Positions 23,257 through 32,907 of a stretch of DNA of 64,000 nt are shown in pieces. Each line of letters opens with the position of its first letter. Positions within the stretch are counted from its first letter, which is position 1. Origin of the DNA: an uncultured Pelagibacteraceae bacterium (GTDB lineage Bacteria > Pseudomonadota > Alphaproteobacteria > Pelagibacterales > Pelagibacteraceae). The DNA lies in the NCBI GenBank assembly GCA_902542855.1, contig CACBWE010000003.1, forward strand, positions 1 through 64,000. Reading direction: 5' to 3'. The notes beneath the pieces are model-generated. The model was not told the DNA's origin, made no database searches, and worked only from the letters and a program-made list of their open reading frames with translations. Both the position numbers and the translations under genes were made by a program.

Positions 23257-24756
23257 GTGAGAATAAAAAAATTTATAAAAAATATAATATTCTATACATT
23301 TTTGCTTAGTTTAGCTTTTTTAAATACTAATTCTTATTCAGATGAGAGAATTTGTGAAAATAATCTAATTGATCATATAATCAAATTTGGCGAAAGAAAT
23401 TTTGAATATAATGAATTAAGAAATGATGCAGGCATTCATTTTGCTTATGATTGGGATAGAAAAAATAATAAAATTATAGTTAGAAGGGACAAAAATAATT
23501 ACCCAATAATTAGATATTCTTTATTTGATAATAAAAATTTTATACCTAATAAAACAATTATAAAAAAAATAGATAATGTTGACTTATCCACTATCAAAGA
23601 TGAAGATTTAATTAAACGTACTTATTATTCAGGAAATGTAAATTTTGAATTAGATAACGGTAAAAATATTTTGATTACTGCAGGAAAATATAAATTTAAT
23701 AATTTTAAATTATCTAATTTTGAAATTTTAAGTATACAAAATATTGATACTACCAAAGGTATATTGGAGATGTCTTTTACATCTCAATTTACAAATATAA
23801 GAAATGATTTAAAAAAAGATTTAAAGGATACTGATTTCCTTAATAATTCTTCTTTACATTCAATATGTAATGAAGCTCGAAAATTTGAAACCTGGCCTCT
23901 AGAGTCAGTTATATTTGATGAATACAGATACGATGCTGATGTTAGAGAAGGTCTAAAAAACAAAGAACTTCTGATTAGTGAAATATTTCAACTTACTATT
24001 GACAATAATTTACTTCGAACTTTGAGAACTGAAAAAGGAGTTGGTTTTTTTAGACAATCATTTGATTTTAGAAAATTTCCATTTGATAAACAAAAACTTG
24101 TTATTAGAATTGAAAGTGGGGCTGGAAATTATTCTAATAGTAATTTAGAGGACTCTAGTAATATTGGATCACTTACATTTATTACACCAGAACCTGGTGT
24201 TTTTCTAAATTTAAATAAATTTTTAAATCCTGAAGTTAATAAACTTAAAGCATGGAAAATAAGTGAAAATGGAATTAAAGTACAAAGCAAAGTATTATCG
24301 GAAGATAGATATGATATTTATGGTCAAAAAATTGTACCACGCACAGAAAATGTTCTCGATATAGAAATAAATATTGAGAGAAATTTCCAGCATTACTTAT
24401 TAAAGATAATGTTACCAGTATTTTTAATTCTTTGTGTTGCCTGGTACGTTTTATGGATACCAACAGAAAAATATGAAGCCAGACTCAACACTTCAATAAT
24501 AGCTCTATTAGCATTGATTGCTTATAACTTTGTATTCCAAGATGATATTCCTAAATTAGAATATTTAACTGATCTCGATTGGTTTATTTTATTGTCCTAT
24601 ATATTTTGTCTGATACCTGTATTTCTGAGTATTGGTTTCAGCAAGTTTATTGCAACAAATCAAAAGAAGATAATGAAAATAAATAAATTAATCAAAATTT
24701 GGGGTGGATTACTTTATTTGATTTTAACTTTACAAATCTTTTATCCTGTAATTTAA
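23257..24756 (+). CDS. pentameric ligand-gated ion channel (Cys-loop family homologue)
   Basis: A 499-aa protein starting at GTG with a signal peptide (about residues 1-28). The region around 215-378 fits the extracellular beta-sandwich, with the loop motif DFRKFPFDKQKLVIRI (270-285) at the position of the Cys-loop family's FPFDxQ motif, without the two cysteines, as in other bacterial members. Four spans follow at about 380-401, 408-427, 441-463 and 479-498. The start of span 1 to span 2 (LPVFLILCVAWYVLWIP and EARLNTSIIALLALIAYN) and the IPKLEYLTDLD link closely parallel GLIC. The extra 185 or so N-terminal residues form an added periplasmic domain. The ligand is unknown. Confidence 0.85.
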   Translation: MRIKKFIKNIIFYTFLLSLAFLNTNSYSDERICENNLIDHIIKFGERNFEYNELRNDAGIHFAYDWDRKNNKIIVRRDKNNYPIIRYSLFDNKNFIPNKTIIKKIDNVDLSTIKDEDLIKRTYYSGNVNFELDNGKNILITAGKYKFNNFKLSNFEILSIQNIDTTKGILEMSFTSQFTNIRNDLKKDLKDTDFLNNSSLHSICNEARKFETWPLESVIFDEYRYDADVREGLKNKELLISEIFQLTIDNNLLRTLRTEKGVGFFRQSFDFRKFPFDKQKLVIRIESGAGNYSNSNLEDSSNIGSLTFITPEPGVFLNLNKFLNPEVNKLKAWKISENGIKVQSKVLSEDRYDIYGQKIVPRTENVLDIEINIERNFQHYLLKIMLPVFLILCVAWYVLWIPTEKYEARLNTSIIALLALIAYNFVFQDDIPKLEYLTDLDWFILLSYIFCLIPVFLSIGFSKFIATNQKKIMKINKLIKIWGGLLYLILTLQIFYPVI

Positions 24757-25286
24757 TTTTTATTAGATTTTCGATAATCCCAAGGCATTTCAAATTTTCC
24801 CTGCCACATCCCCTTCTTATCTTGTTTAGCAAGTATTTCATCTGGAACGTATTTTTTAGAATATTTTCTATAGGCAACTGCATGTCCGTTTGCAACTAAC
24901 CATGCATTTAAATTAGTTTTTCTTTTATAACACTCACCTATTAGCCTTTTAAAGTAGTCAACATCAGAAATTTTACAGGTAATTTTTTGATTATTTATTT
25001 TCTTAATTAATGCTTCGGTTGATTTTTGGCCACATGAATAATCTTCGTAAATTTTAAACATAAAAATTGTTAAATAAGGTCTTTTACATTTTTGTTTTTT
25101 TTCAGGAGCATCTATTCCATCAAGTCTTATTTTGAAAGTATCTATTTTTATTGTGTCCCCATCTGTAACTTTAGCAAAACCTGAAACAGATGTGATTTCA
25201 GATGATTTGACATCTTGGTAAGTTAGAAAGAAAAATATTAAACAAATTACAAATAATAATATTGCTTTTCTTTTTGTAAAAAACAT
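24753..25286 (-). CDS. exported thermonuclease-family (SNase-like) nuclease
   Basis: A 177-aa protein with an N-terminal signal or anchor (FTKRKAILLFVICLIFFFLTY) and an OB-fold SNase domain. DGDTIKI, the RLDGIDAPE motif with the metal-binding aspartate and catalytic Arg/Glu, RLIGEC and NAWLVANGHAVAYRKY are all present. A periplasmic or surface nuclease could release phosphate and nucleosides from DNA; that role is inference. It is the last gene of a minus-strand run from gatC and overlaps the end of the ion channel gene by four bases. Confidence 0.92.
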   Translation of the reverse strand: MFFTKRKAILLFVICLIFFFLTYQDVKSSEITSVSGFAKVTDGDTIKIDTFKIRLDGIDAPEKKQKCKRPYLTIFMFKIYEDYSCGQKSTEALIKKINNQKITCKISDVDYFKRLIGECYKRKTNLNAWLVANGHAVAYRKYSKKYVPDEILAKQDKKGMWQGKFEMPWDYRKSNKN

Positions 25287-25299
25287 TTTTTAAATAATT

Positions 25300-26637
25300 T
25301 TAAATACTAGCTAGTTTATGTTTAATATAATATTTAACATAAAATAGTAATATCAATGATATCAACCATTGAAAGATAGCCCAAATATAAAAAAAGGTTT
25401 TAAAATCTGCATTTAGATACTTTGCAATGTAAAAGGATAAAACTGGTACTATAACGTTTCTGGCAATATTATTAATCATGGCTTTTTCAGATTTTTTTAA
25501 TGCCATAAAAAACCCATTAGATAAGAAAAATATTGGATAAGCAGGTAAAATAAATGCAGAAATCTTAAGGTACATTGAGCCATGCATAATTACATCTGGA
25601 TTTGAGGAAAAGAATTTAGGAACAATGTCAGCACTTATAAAAATAACTACACCAGCGATCAACATTATAAATAGACCGTATTTTATCGAAGTAAAATAGG
25701 ATTGCTCCACTCTATCGTAATATTTTGCTCCAATATTTTGGGCTATTATAGAAATTATTGCTGTATTAATTCCTAATATTGGTAACAAAACTACTTGCTC
25801 AATTCTAGTTGCAGATCCATAACCTGCTACGGCATATTCACCAAATAATCCAACATATGTAAAAACAACTGTAGCGGCAATAGAATACCCTAATATAGCA
25901 ATTGAAATTGGCATTGATTGAAAAAAAATATTTTTTAAGAAAAAAAATTTAGCTTTGAAATGGTCAAAAGTTATTTGTTTAATTCTTTGATTATTTAATA
26001 TTTTTATCAAAATAACCAACAAAGATACAAATTGAGCAATTAAAGTTGCTATCCCAATACCAGTTATTCCTAATGGTGGTATAAATAAAAAACCAAATAT
26101 AAAAATTGGATTTAAAATAATGTTTAAGAAAAAAGAAAATATTAGAACATTTCTGTAAGTTTTAGTATCTCCTTCTGCGTGTAAGAATGAATTTAATGCT
26201 ACTACTAAAATAAATAATATCGTACCTAAAAAAATTACATTTATATATTCAAGTCCAAGAATTGTTACTTCTTTAGAGGAATTCATTAATAAGAATATCT
26301 TTTCACCAAAGGCAAATCCTAAAATAGATACAACTATTGAGATTATAATCGAATAAATGATTACATTTCCAAAATAACTTAAAACATTTTTTTCGTTTTT
26401 TTCTCCTATACTACTGCCAATCAATGATGTTCCTGCTACGGTAACTCCAATGGATGTCGCAATGATCAAAAAATATATCGGAAAAGACTTACTCAAAGCT
26501 GATAAGGCTTCTGGCGATATTTTTCCTGCATAAAAAGTATCTACGATTGTATAAAGTGTTTGGAATAAGGTTCCTACACTTGCTGGTACAGCAAGTTTTC
26601 TTACTAACAACGAAACTTCATCTTTTAATAAATTCAT
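25300..26637 (-). CDS. MATE family efflux transporter
   Basis: A 445-aa, 12-span membrane protein of the multidrug and toxin extrusion type. It has the MATE opening (SVGTLFQTLYTIVDTFYAGKI) and the second-half equivalent around ILGINTAIISIIAQNIGAKYY, giving the family's internal two-fold repeat. MATE proteins export cationic or other small compounds using Na+ or H+ gradients; the substrate cannot be read from the sequence. It lies 14 bases behind trhO. Confidence 0.93.
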   Translation of the reverse strand: MNLLKDEVSLLVRKLAVPASVGTLFQTLYTIVDTFYAGKISPEALSALSKSFPIYFLIIATSIGVTVAGTSLIGSSIGEKNEKNVLSYFGNVIIYSIIISIVVSILGFAFGEKIFLLMNSSKEVTILGLEYINVIFLGTILFILVVALNSFLHAEGDTKTYRNVLIFSFFLNIILNPIFIFGFLFIPPLGITGIGIATLIAQFVSLLVILIKILNNQRIKQITFDHFKAKFFFLKNIFFQSMPISIAILGYSIAATVVFTYVGLFGEYAVAGYGSATRIEQVVLLPILGINTAIISIIAQNIGAKYYDRVEQSYFTSIKYGLFIMLIAGVVIFISADIVPKFFSSNPDVIMHGSMYLKISAFILPAYPIFFLSNGFFMALKKSEKAMINNIARNVIVPVLSFYIAKYLNADFKTFFYIWAIFQWLISLILLFYVKYYIKHKLASI

Positions 26638-26651
26638 TAATTTAAGATTTG

Positions 26652-27557
26652 TTAATACTCTTTTTGGAAGATATGTCTTTTTCCTGCTTCTTTAGCAAGA
26701 TTAATTTGTTTTTGTCTCATCCTAAATCTTGATTTTTGATGATCTGTTAGATTATCGTGACAATTTGGACACGAAACACCCTCTTCATATTTTTTTGATT
26801 TTTTGTCCTTACGAGATACAGGCTTCCTGCAACCGCTACACATTGAGTAAGAACCAACTTTTAGACCATGTTTTAAACTAATCCTGTTATCAAAAACAAA
26901 ACATTCACCTTTCCATAAACTTTTTTTCTTATTTGTTTTTTTAAGATAATTTAAAATTCCACCATTTAACTGATAAATGTTATTAAACCCTTTATTCTCC
27001 AAATAAACAGATGCCTTTTCACAACGAATTCCACCAGTACAAAACATAGCAATAGGTTGATTTTTTTTTAATTTTTTTAGATATTTTGGAAAATCTCTAA
27101 AGTTATCAACATCAGGATTGATTGCTCCCTTAAATGTTCCAACATCGTACTCAAATGGTTTTCTCGCATCTATAAGAACAGTATCCTTTTCTTTAATCAG
27201 CTTATTCCATTTGATTGGATCTATATGGCTATCTTTTTTCTTTATTCTTTTATTTAAAGTTAAATTCATAGGAACAACTTCATTTTTAATTTTAACTTTA
27301 GGTTTGTGAAACGGTTGAAATAAATTTTTGGAGACATTACTGCTATTAAATTCTTTAAATTTAAGAGTTCTTTTTAAATTGTTAATTGTGAATTTAATGT
27401 CTGCAGCTTTACCAGAGATAGTTCCATTTACTCCTTCTTTAGAGATAATTATTGTACCTCTAATGTTTTTCTTTTTTAAAGTTTTTAATAAAACTTTTTG
27501 ATTTTTCTTTAGATAAGAAATTTTGACAAATTTATAAAAACCAACTACTTCAAACAT
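26652..27557 (-). CDS. trhO: tRNA uridine(34) hydroxylase, rhodanese-domain protein
   Basis: This 301-aa protein matches the YceA/TrhO family, which makes 5-hydroxyuridine at the wobble position of certain tRNAs. It has an N-terminal acylphosphatase-like domain (ISKEGVNGTISG), a rhodanese domain with active-site cysteine in MFCTGGIRCEKAS, and a C-terminal region with cysteine pairs (MCSGC, CPNC) of zinc-ribbon type. Its start overlaps the O-methyltransferase stop by one base. The symbol rests on family resemblance. Confidence 0.92.
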   Translation of the reverse strand: MFEVVGFYKFVKISYLKKNQKVLLKTLKKKNIRGTIIISKEGVNGTISGKAADIKFTINNLKRTLKFKEFNSSNVSKNLFQPFHKPKVKIKNEVVPMNLTLNKRIKKKDSHIDPIKWNKLIKEKDTVLIDARKPFEYDVGTFKGAINPDVDNFRDFPKYLKKLKKNQPIAMFCTGGIRCEKASVYLENKGFNNIYQLNGGILNYLKKTNKKKSLWKGECFVFDNRISLKHGLKVGSYSMCSGCRKPVSRKDKKSKKYEEGVSCPNCHDNLTDHQKSRFRMRQKQINLAKEAGKRHIFQKEY

Positions 27558-28207
27558 TATAATTTTCTACAAACAGTCATACCATCACCAAGAGGAATTA
27601 TTAACTTTTCAACCCTTGTATCCTTTGAGATATGACTATTAAACTCTTTAATATTTTTAGTAAATTTATCATTATTATTTTCATTCACAACTTCTCCATA
27701 CCATAAAACATTATCAATGATTATTAGACCATTTTTGTTCAATAATTGTAAAGAACGTTCATAGTATTCAATGTAATTCATTTTATCAGCATCAATAAAA
27801 ACTAAATCAAACTTTTCATTTTTAATTTCATCTAAACTTTCTAAAGCAGGTTTAATTAATGTTTTTATTTTATGATCTTGATTAGCTTTTTTAAAAAAAT
27901 CTATTGCAACTTTATTAGTTTCTTCATTTTTATCTAAAGCAATTATTTTGCCGTCATCTGATAATGCCAAAGCCATAGATAACGTACTTAATCCTGTAAA
28001 TGTACCTATCTCTAAAATTTTTTTGATATTTGAAATTTTTATAATTAAATGCAGAAATTGACTTTGTGAAATTGAGATTTGCATTCTTTTGATATCACCA
28101 AGAGAAGTGTTGTAATCAATTATTTCTTTTTGAACTGGATGTAAATTAAATCCATGACTTAAAATATACTCTTGGAGTTCTTTAGTTATATTTAGGTCTG
28201 AACCCAT
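27557..28207 (-). CDS. SAM-dependent O-methyltransferase (family 3, CCoAOMT-like)
   Basis: A 216-aa cytosolic enzyme with the Rossmann SAM-binding motif KILEIGTFTGLSTLSMA, the acidic loop IALDKNEE, and the metal-binding and catalytic segment DLVFIDADKMNYIEYYE followed by GLIIIDNVLWYGEV. These are the hallmarks of cation-dependent catechol-type O-methyltransferases. The substrate is not deducible. It lies five bases downstream of gatB and is coupled to trhO, so it may act on a tRNA or small-molecule substrate; that link is only positional. Confidence 0.9.
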   Translation of the reverse strand: MGSDLNITKELQEYILSHGFNLHPVQKEIIDYNTSLGDIKRMQISISQSQFLHLIIKISNIKKILEIGTFTGLSTLSMALALSDDGKIIALDKNEETNKVAIDFFKKANQDHKIKTLIKPALESLDEIKNEKFDLVFIDADKMNYIEYYERSLQLLNKNGLIIIDNVLWYGEVVNENNNDKFTKNIKEFNSHISKDTRVEKLIIPLGDGMTVCRKL

Positions 28208-28212
28208 AAATT

Positions 28213-29676
28213 CTAAAGTTTTTTCTTTAAAATCTCATTAACTAATTGAGGATTTGCTTTTCCACCAGAAACTTTCATTACTTGACCTACAAAGAAACCA
28301 AATAATTTAACTTTACCTGATTTATATTCAGTAGCTTTGTCTCTGTTATCATCAATAACCTTATCTATTAGTGCCTCAAGTGCTTTTGGATCACTCTCTT
28401 GTTTTAAACCTTTTTCTTCAACAATTTTCTTAGGATCTTTATCTCCTTCCATCATTTGTTCAAAAACTGTTTTTGCAATTTTTCCAGAAATTGTTCCATC
28501 TTTAATTAAATTAATTAATTTTGATAAGTTGCCTGCGCTTATAGGGCTTTCAGTTATTTCTAAATTTTTTTCATTTAAGGCTGCAAATAATTCACCAATT
28601 ATCCAATTTGTTGCAAGTTTTACATCCGATTTCTTAATTACATTTTCAAAGTAATTTGACGTTTCAATATCAGAAACTAAAATATTTGCATCGTAAGGTG
28701 ATAGTTTGAATTTTTCTATAAACCTTTTTTTCTTTTCATCTGGTAGCTCTGGAATTTCTGATTTTAAGTTTTCAATAAAATCATCTGAAACTTCTAATGG
28801 CAATAAGTCTGGATCTGGAAAATATCTATAATCATGAGCATCCTCTTTTGATCTCATTGATCTAGTTTCATTCTTTTTAGTATCAAAAAGTCTTGTTTCT
28901 TGATGAATCGTTTGACCATCCTCGATTAAATCAACTTGCCTGTTAGCCTCGTATTCAATTGCCATCTGCATGAACTTTATTGAGTTAACATTTTTAATCT
29001 CACATCTAGTTCCAAACTCTTTTGAACCTTTTTTTCTAACAGATACATTTACATCTGCTCTCAAAGATCCTTCCTGCATGTTTCCATCACAAGTTCCTAA
29101 ATATCTCATTATAGATCTTAATTTTTTAATATATGCATTTACTTCATCTGGGGATCTTAGGTCGGGTTTACTTACAATTTCCATTAAAGCCACACCTGAT
29201 CTATTTAAATCTACAAAAGTATTTTTCGGATCTAGATCATGAATGCTTTTGCCCGCATCTTGCTCCAAGTGTAATCTTTCTATACCTACTTCTTTTTGAC
29301 CATCTGGCATATCAAGAATTACTTTACCTTCACCTACAATTGGATCTTTGAATTGTGAGATTTGATACCCCTGAGGTAAGTCAGCATAAAAATAATTTTT
29401 TCTATCAAAGACAGATCTCTTGTTGATTTTAGCTTTTAAACCAATCCCTGTTTTAATAGCTTGTTTTACGCAATACTCGTTTATTACTGGCAACATTCCT
29501 GGAAATGCTGCATCAACTAAACTTACTTGAGTATTTGGCTCAGCTCCAAATTTAGTCGCTGATGTTGAGAATAATTTTGACTCCGATGTGACTTGTGCAT
29601 GAACTTCTAAACCAATGACAACTTCATATTGATTATCATGTCTATTAATTAGATATTCAGATTTGTTTTTACTCAC
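28213..29676 (-). CDS. gatB: Asp-tRNA(Asn)/Glu-tRNA(Gln) amidotransferase subunit B
   Basis: GatB holds the mischarged tRNA and phosphorylates its acyl group in the GatCAB complex. The 487-aa protein begins at GTG and contains the family opening [20 protein letters not shown], the LPQGYQISQ and [12 protein letters not shown] motifs, and a C-terminal YqeY-like domain. Its start overlaps the gatA stop by four bases (GTGA). Confidence 0.97.
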   Translation of the reverse strand: MSKNKSEYLINRHDNQYEVVIGLEVHAQVTSESKLFSTSATKFGAEPNTQVSLVDAAFPGMLPVINEYCVKQAIKTGIGLKAKINKRSVFDRKNYFYADLPQGYQISQFKDPIVGEGKVILDMPDGQKEVGIERLHLEQDAGKSIHDLDPKNTFVDLNRSGVALMEIVSKPDLRSPDEVNAYIKKLRSIMRYLGTCDGNMQEGSLRADVNVSVRKKGSKEFGTRCEIKNVNSIKFMQMAIEYEANRQVDLIEDGQTIHQETRLFDTKKNETRSMRSKEDAHDYRYFPDPDLLPLEVSDDFIENLKSEIPELPDEKKKRFIEKFKLSPYDANILVSDIETSNYFENVIKKSDVKLATNWIIGELFAALNEKNLEITESPISAGNLSKLINLIKDGTISGKIAKTVFEQMMEGDKDPKKIVEEKGLKQESDPKALEALIDKVIDDNRDKATEYKSGKVKLFGFFVGQVMKVSGGKANPQLVNEILKKKL

Positions 29677-31130
29677 TTAATCCACCAATCAGTAATATTG
29701 TTTTTAAAATTAATTTTTTCTTCCATAGCATATGCAATGTTTAAAATATTTTGTTCATCAAAAGCTTTGCCAATTATCTGTAATCCTAATGGATATCCTT
29801 TAGCATCATGGCCTGCAGGTATAGAAATTCCAGGTAAACCTGCTAAATTTACAGGAACAGTAAAAATATCATTTAAATACATTGAAACCGGATCATTTGT
29901 TTTTTCACCAATTTTAAAAGCTGAACTTGGAGTGGATGGGGTTAAAATTGCATCTACTTTTTTATAAGCTTCATCAAAATCATTTTTAATAAGTTTTCTT
30001 ACCTTTTGTGCTTTAAGATAATAAGCATCATAATATCCTGAAGATAAAACATAAGTTCCAATCATTATTCTTCTTTGTACCTCAGCACCAAATCCTTCAG
30101 ATCTAGTTTTTTCATACATATCAATAAGATTTTCTCCTTCAGCTCTAAAACCGTATTTAACACCGTCGTATCTAGCCAAATTAGATGAGGCCTCTGCTGG
30201 TGCTACTATGTAATAAGTTGGTAATGCATAATTAGTATGAGGTAGAGATATATCGATAATCTCAGCACCACAATCTTTTGCATATTCAATACCTTTTTTC
30301 CATAGGTCTTCTATTTCTTTAGGCATGCCATCTACTCTATATTCTTTGGGTATTCCTATTTTTTTACCTTTAATATCTTTTGTTAATTCTTTGCTGTACT
30401 CGTTTCTTTTAAAGTCTATTGATGTAGAATCTTTTTCGTCATAAGTGCTAATAACTTCCTGCAACAACGCACAATCTCTAACATTTTGCGCCATTGGACC
30501 AGCTTGATCTAGGGATGATGCAAATGCTACAATTCCGTATCTAGAGCAACTACCATAAGTAGGTTTTAATCCGACAGTTCCAGTAAATGAAGCAGGTTGT
30601 CTTATAGATCCACCTGTATCTGTTCCAATAGTTATTGGTGTTAATTGAGCTGCTACAGCAGAAGACGATCCACCAGAGGATCCTCCTGGAACTAAATTTT
30701 TATCAATTGGGTTTTGTACATTACCAAAAAAACTAGTTTCATTAGATGAACCCATTGCAAATTCATCACAATTTAATTTACCCATTAGGATAGCTCCTTC
30801 ATTCCAAATGTTTTGTGTGACTGTTGACTCGTATGTTGGAACAAAGTTATTTAAAATCTTACTACCTGCCGTAGTTCTTAAATCTCTTGTACAAAATAAA
30901 TCTTTTACTGCCATTGGAATGCCAGGTAATTTTAAATCCAGATTAGGTTTTTCATCAAATTTTTTTGCTTTATTTAAAGCATTTGCATAATCTTCAGTTA
31001 TATATGTATTTAATTCTTTTGATTTTTCTGATCTTTCAACAAATGCTTTAGTAACATCACTTGAGGAAAGTTTTTTACTTTTTATATTTTCTACTAACTC
31101 AGATAATGATTGTTTAGTTATATCTGACAT
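29673..31130 (-). CDS. gatA: Asp-tRNA(Asn)/Glu-tRNA(Gln) amidotransferase subunit A
   Basis: GatA is the amidase-signature subunit that releases ammonia from glutamine. The 485-aa protein carries the catalytic Ser-cisSer-Lys system: Lys in [12 protein letters not shown], and serines in [14 protein letters not shown] and [14 protein letters not shown]. It overlaps gatC by one base. Its presence implies that Gln-tRNA and/or Asn-tRNA is made by the indirect route. Confidence 0.98.
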   Translation of the reverse strand: MSDITKQSLSELVENIKSKKLSSSDVTKAFVERSEKSKELNTYITEDYANALNKAKKFDEKPNLDLKLPGIPMAVKDLFCTRDLRTTAGSKILNNFVPTYESTVTQNIWNEGAILMGKLNCDEFAMGSSNETSFFGNVQNPIDKNLVPGGSSGGSSSAVAAQLTPITIGTDTGGSIRQPASFTGTVGLKPTYGSCSRYGIVAFASSLDQAGPMAQNVRDCALLQEVISTYDEKDSTSIDFKRNEYSKELTKDIKGKKIGIPKEYRVDGMPKEIEDLWKKGIEYAKDCGAEIIDISLPHTNYALPTYYIVAPAEASSNLARYDGVKYGFRAEGENLIDMYEKTRSEGFGAEVQRRIMIGTYVLSSGYYDAYYLKAQKVRKLIKNDFDEAYKKVDAILTPSTPSSAFKIGEKTNDPVSMYLNDIFTVPVNLAGLPGISIPAGHDAKGYPLGLQIIGKAFDEQNILNIAYAMEEKINFKNNITDWWIK

Positions 31131-31417
31131 TATTCAATTACCTTTGGTACTACAAAATAATCCTCATTTTCCTTTGGAGAATTTTTTATTACTTGATCTC
31201 TTAAGTTTTTACTTTTTACTTCATCTGATCTTAGTTTTAGAGTTGTTTCAGCAACAGAAGTTAATGGTTGAACATTGTCAGTTTTTAATTCATTAAGTTT
31301 TTCAATAAAATCGAAAATTGAATTTAAATCTCCTGCAAGTTTTTCTGCTTTTTTCTCATCTACAGAAATTCTTGATAGTTTAGATATGTGCTTTATTGTT
31401 TTAAGATCGATGCTCAT
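31130..31417 (-). CDS. gatC: Asp-tRNA(Asn)/Glu-tRNA(Gln) amidotransferase subunit C
   Basis: GatC is the small subunit that stabilises GatA. The 95-aa protein from the ATG at 31417 (MSIDLKTIKHISKLSRI) matches the family start; the frame is open to 31447, but that would reach into the 50-base divergent promoter shared with ruvX. The C-terminal LRSDEV and ENEDYFVVPKVIE are typical. It leads the gatC-A-B, methyltransferase, trhO, MATE, nuclease run. Confidence 0.95.
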   Translation of the reverse strand: MSIDLKTIKHISKLSRISVDEKKAEKLAGDLNSIFDFIEKLNELKTDNVQPLTSVAETTLKLRSDEVKSKNLRDQVIKNSPKENEDYFVVPKVIE

Positions 31418-31467
31418 ATGGTATTTAAATATGTCGCAAACTATCACTTAAGTTTAAAATATACAAT

Positions 31468-31923
31468 ATGATCACTATTGAAGAATTCAAAAAAAAACAG
31501 TCTGAAACCTCTAGATTGATTGGTTTAGATCTTGGTTCAAAAAGAATCGGTGTATCAATTTGTGATGAAAAACAGTCAATAGCCACACCATTTAAAACGA
31601 TCAATAAGACCAATAATAATGATCTAATCAATGAATTAAAAAAAATAATAAAGGAAAACAATATTAAAGGAATTGTGATTGGATATCCAATTAACATGGA
31701 TGGTACGTTAGGTTCTTCTGCTCAATCAGTAAGTGATGTGTCTAAAAATATAGACAAAAATGTTGATGTAGATGTTTGTCTTTGGGATGAAAGACTTTCA
31801 ACTGTTGGGGCATTTAATCTATCCAGTCAGCTAGATATTAATGTATCGAAGCGTGAAAAAAACATAGATCAGAACGCAGCTGCATTTATTCTTCAGGGGG
31901 CTATAGATTATTTAAACAATTAA
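31468..31923 (+). CDS. ruvX: Holliday junction resolvase-like RNase, RuvX/YqgF
   Basis: A 151-aa RNase H-fold protein of the YqgF family with LIGLDLGSKRIGVSICDE near the N-terminus (catalytic Asp), GIVIGYPINMDGTLG, and DERLSTVGA toward the end. Family members process 16S rRNA precursors and/or resolve DNA junctions. It begins a plus-strand run leading to pyrB. Confidence 0.95.
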   Translation: MITIEEFKKKQSETSRLIGLDLGSKRIGVSICDEKQSIATPFKTINKTNNNDLINELKKIIKENNIKGIVIGYPINMDGTLGSSAQSVSDVSKNIDKNVDVDVCLWDERLSTVGAFNLSSQLDINVSKREKNIDQNAAAFILQGAIDYLNN

Positions 31924-31965
31924 TCCTTGCCATTTAGAGGCTTTATAGCTATAGAGTTAGTTTTA

Positions 31966-32907
31966 ATGGCAACCAAAACCAATAACGCTATTAAAATCTC
32001 ACAAAAGCATCTGTTAGGTATCCAAGATTTATCAGTTAATGATATTAATTATATCCTAGATGAGTCAGAAGCTTTCATAAAATTAAACCAGAGTAAAAAT
32101 AAAAAAATCGATGTGTTAAGAGGCAAAACACAAATAAACTTATTCTTTGAGCCATCGACTAGAACTCAAAGCTCATTTGAACTTGCTGGAAAAAGACTTG
32201 GTGCAGACGTCATGTCAATGAATATGGGTAACTCAGCTATTAAAAAAGGTGAAACTTTGATTGATACGGCCATGACCTTAAATGCAATGCATCCTGACAT
32301 AATTGTGATCAGACATCAAGACTCCGGTGCTTGTAATCTGTTATCTCAAAAAGTTAATTGTGTCGTTCTAAACGCTGGTGATGGTAGACGTGAGCATCCT
32401 ACTCAAGCGTTATTAGATGCATTAACAATTAGAAATCGAAAAAAAAAAATTCAAGGTTTAAAAATAGCAATATGTGGAGATATCCTTCACTCGAGAGTAG
32501 CTAGATCAAATATTTACCTCCTTACAATGTTAGGAGCTGAGGTTAATATTGTTGCACCATCAAATCTGATGCCAAAAGAAATTGAAAAAATTGGTGTAAA
32601 CACTTTTACAGATATGAAAAAAGGTCTCAAAGATTGTGATATTGTGATGATGCTTAGATTGCAAAGTGAAAGGATGACCAGTTCATATCTTTCATCCAAT
32701 AGAGAGTACTACGAATATTATGGATTAACCCCTGACAAACTTGATCATGCAAAAGCAGATGCTCTAATTATGCATCCTGGTCCAATGAATAGAGGAATAG
32801 AAATTGATACAAGATTAGCAGACGACATAAATAAAAGTGTAATTAAGGAACAAGTTGAATTAGGTGTTGCTGTAAGAATGGCATGTTTAAAAATATTTTG
32901 TGAATAA
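31966..32907 (+). CDS. pyrB: aspartate carbamoyltransferase, catalytic subunit
   Basis: PyrB joins carbamoyl phosphate and aspartate, the committed step of pyrimidine synthesis. The 313-aa protein has the carbamoyl-phosphate site [13 protein letters not shown], then [11 protein letters not shown] and the C-terminal [12 protein letters not shown]. The frame is open upstream to 31927 with a non-ATG start, but the ATG at 31966 gives the normal length. No pyrI regulatory gene is nearby. It is followed without a gap by the dihydroorotase homologue, which fits the class of enzymes that form a complex with a dihydroorotase-like partner. Confidence 0.97.
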   Translation: MATKTNNAIKISQKHLLGIQDLSVNDINYILDESEAFIKLNQSKNKKIDVLRGKTQINLFFEPSTRTQSSFELAGKRLGADVMSMNMGNSAIKKGETLIDTAMTLNAMHPDIIVIRHQDSGACNLLSQKVNCVVLNAGDGRREHPTQALLDALTIRNRKKKIQGLKIAICGDILHSRVARSNIYLLTMLGAEVNIVAPSNLMPKEIEKIGVNTFTDMKKGLKDCDIVMMLRLQSERMTSSYLSSNREYYEYYGLTPDKLDHAKADALIMHPGPMNRGIEIDTRLADDINKSVIKEQVELGVAVRMACLKIFCE

